This document shows, piece by piece, positions 5,370 to 5,582 of a DNA stretch of 5,582 bases (within the stretch, counting starts at the first letter, position 1; each line of letters begins with the position of its first letter). The translations under genes were made by a program, and so were the position numbers. Source of the stretch: Aquificaceae bacterium (lineage in GTDB: Bacteria > Aquificota > Aquificia > Aquificales > Aquificaceae); assembly GCA_025057715.1 (NCBI GenBank), contig JANWVD010000067.1:1-5582 (forward strand). The letters are read 5' to 3'. A model generated the notes under the pieces. The model saw only the letters and a program-made list of their open reading frames with translations. It did no database searches and had not been told where the DNA came from.

Positions 5370-5582
5370 ATGCACGATACGTTTGAAGAAAAGCAGATTG
5401 AAGAGTGGGCTGAGCTGCTTAAGGTTCTCGGGCATCCAATTAGGCTCAAGATAGTAAGGGTTCTGATAGATGGTAAACAGTGCGTTAAAAACCTTAGCGA
5501 GCTCCTAAACACTTCTCAGCCAAACATTTCTCAGCATCTTGGGATTTTACGGCATATGGGTATAGTTGGTTGCAAAAGGGAT
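5370..5582 (+). CDS. ArsR-family winged-helix transcriptional regulator (3' end beyond window)
   Basis: The first 71 residues of a small repressor, in frame to the window edge with no stop. It shows the ArsR signature LKVLGHPIRLKIVRVL (17-32), where a helix precedes the winged-helix domain, then NLSELLNTSQPNISQHLGIL (41-60), the helix-turn-helix with SQPNISQHL as recognition helix, and the start of the wing (GIVGCKRD). Family members are usually 90-120 residues dimers that leave DNA when bound to metal or when thiols change. The ELCVCDL metal site of ArsR/SmtB is absent. C38 and C68 are visible, so a thiol or redox switch is possible but cannot be judged without the C-terminus. ATG 5370 is 21 bp from the divergent membrane protein start. 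Self-regulation and control of that neighbour is the simplest reading. Confidence 0.88.
   Translation, partial: MHDTFEEKQIEEWAELLKVLGHPIRLKIVRVLIDGKQCVKNLSELLNTSQPNISQHLGILRHMGIVGCKRD

Noticed and set aside
1..5582. Defence system, mobile element, CRISPR array or tRNA/rRNA
   Set aside because: The helicase could suggest a defence island, but no nuclease, methyltransferase, transposase, direct-repeat array or cloverleaf was visible anywhere in the window.

Overview
The window is dense bacterial chromosome with moderate, somewhat AT-leaning composition (an impression, not a count). It holds seven protein-coding genes and no RNA gene, CRISPR array or insertion sequence that I can see. No gene-free stretch reaches 300 bases; the longest gaps are about 20 bases. 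Arginine is often AGG/AGA, lysine is frequent and genes are tightly packed or overlapping. Five of the seven starts have no Shine-Dalgarno sequence, and several have a -10-like hexamer a few bases upstream. This suggests a compact, possibly thermophilic and deep-branching bacterium (an Aquificota-like or Thermosulfidibacter-like lineage would fit). I cannot name the taxon from this sequence, and that placement is low confidence.

Left part (1-1739): a partial NAD-dependent nucleotide-sugar epimerase, closest to UDP-glucuronate 4-epimerases, runs leftward off the window. It diverges from a rightward family 4 glycosyltransferase. Only 21 bp separate the two start codons, and that gap holds an inverted repeat that could serve as a bidirectional promoter. 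Together the genes suggest surface polysaccharide or glycolipid synthesis.

Middle (1736-3631): a 631-residue DinG/XPD-type superfamily 2 helicase with four cysteines placed for a 4Fe-4S cluster. Its ATG overlaps the glycosyltransferase stop (ATGA), so the two are probably translated together despite unrelated functions.

Right-middle (3639-4992): a GTG-started short-chain dehydrogenase of the pteridine reductase (PTR1/FolM) type, overlapped for 23 bp by a QueC-like PP-loop protein with the QueC four-cysteine zinc site. A perfect TATAAT across the helicase stop codon could start a separate leaderless transcript for this pair. Pterin reduction and 7-deazaguanine synthesis both branch from GTP cyclohydrolase I chemistry, so the pairing may be functional.

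Right end (4929-5582): a small four-helix membrane protein runs leftward and overlaps the QueC-like gene tail-to-tail by 64 bp. It diverges, again across exactly 21 bp, from a partial ArsR-family repressor that leaves the window and is a natural candidate to control it.

The main points for a second look are the SDR/QueC-like pair, the two 21-bp divergent gaps with leaderless-type starts, terminator-like hairpins inside the epimerase and glycosyltransferase genes, and six copies of the palindrome AGAGCTCT.
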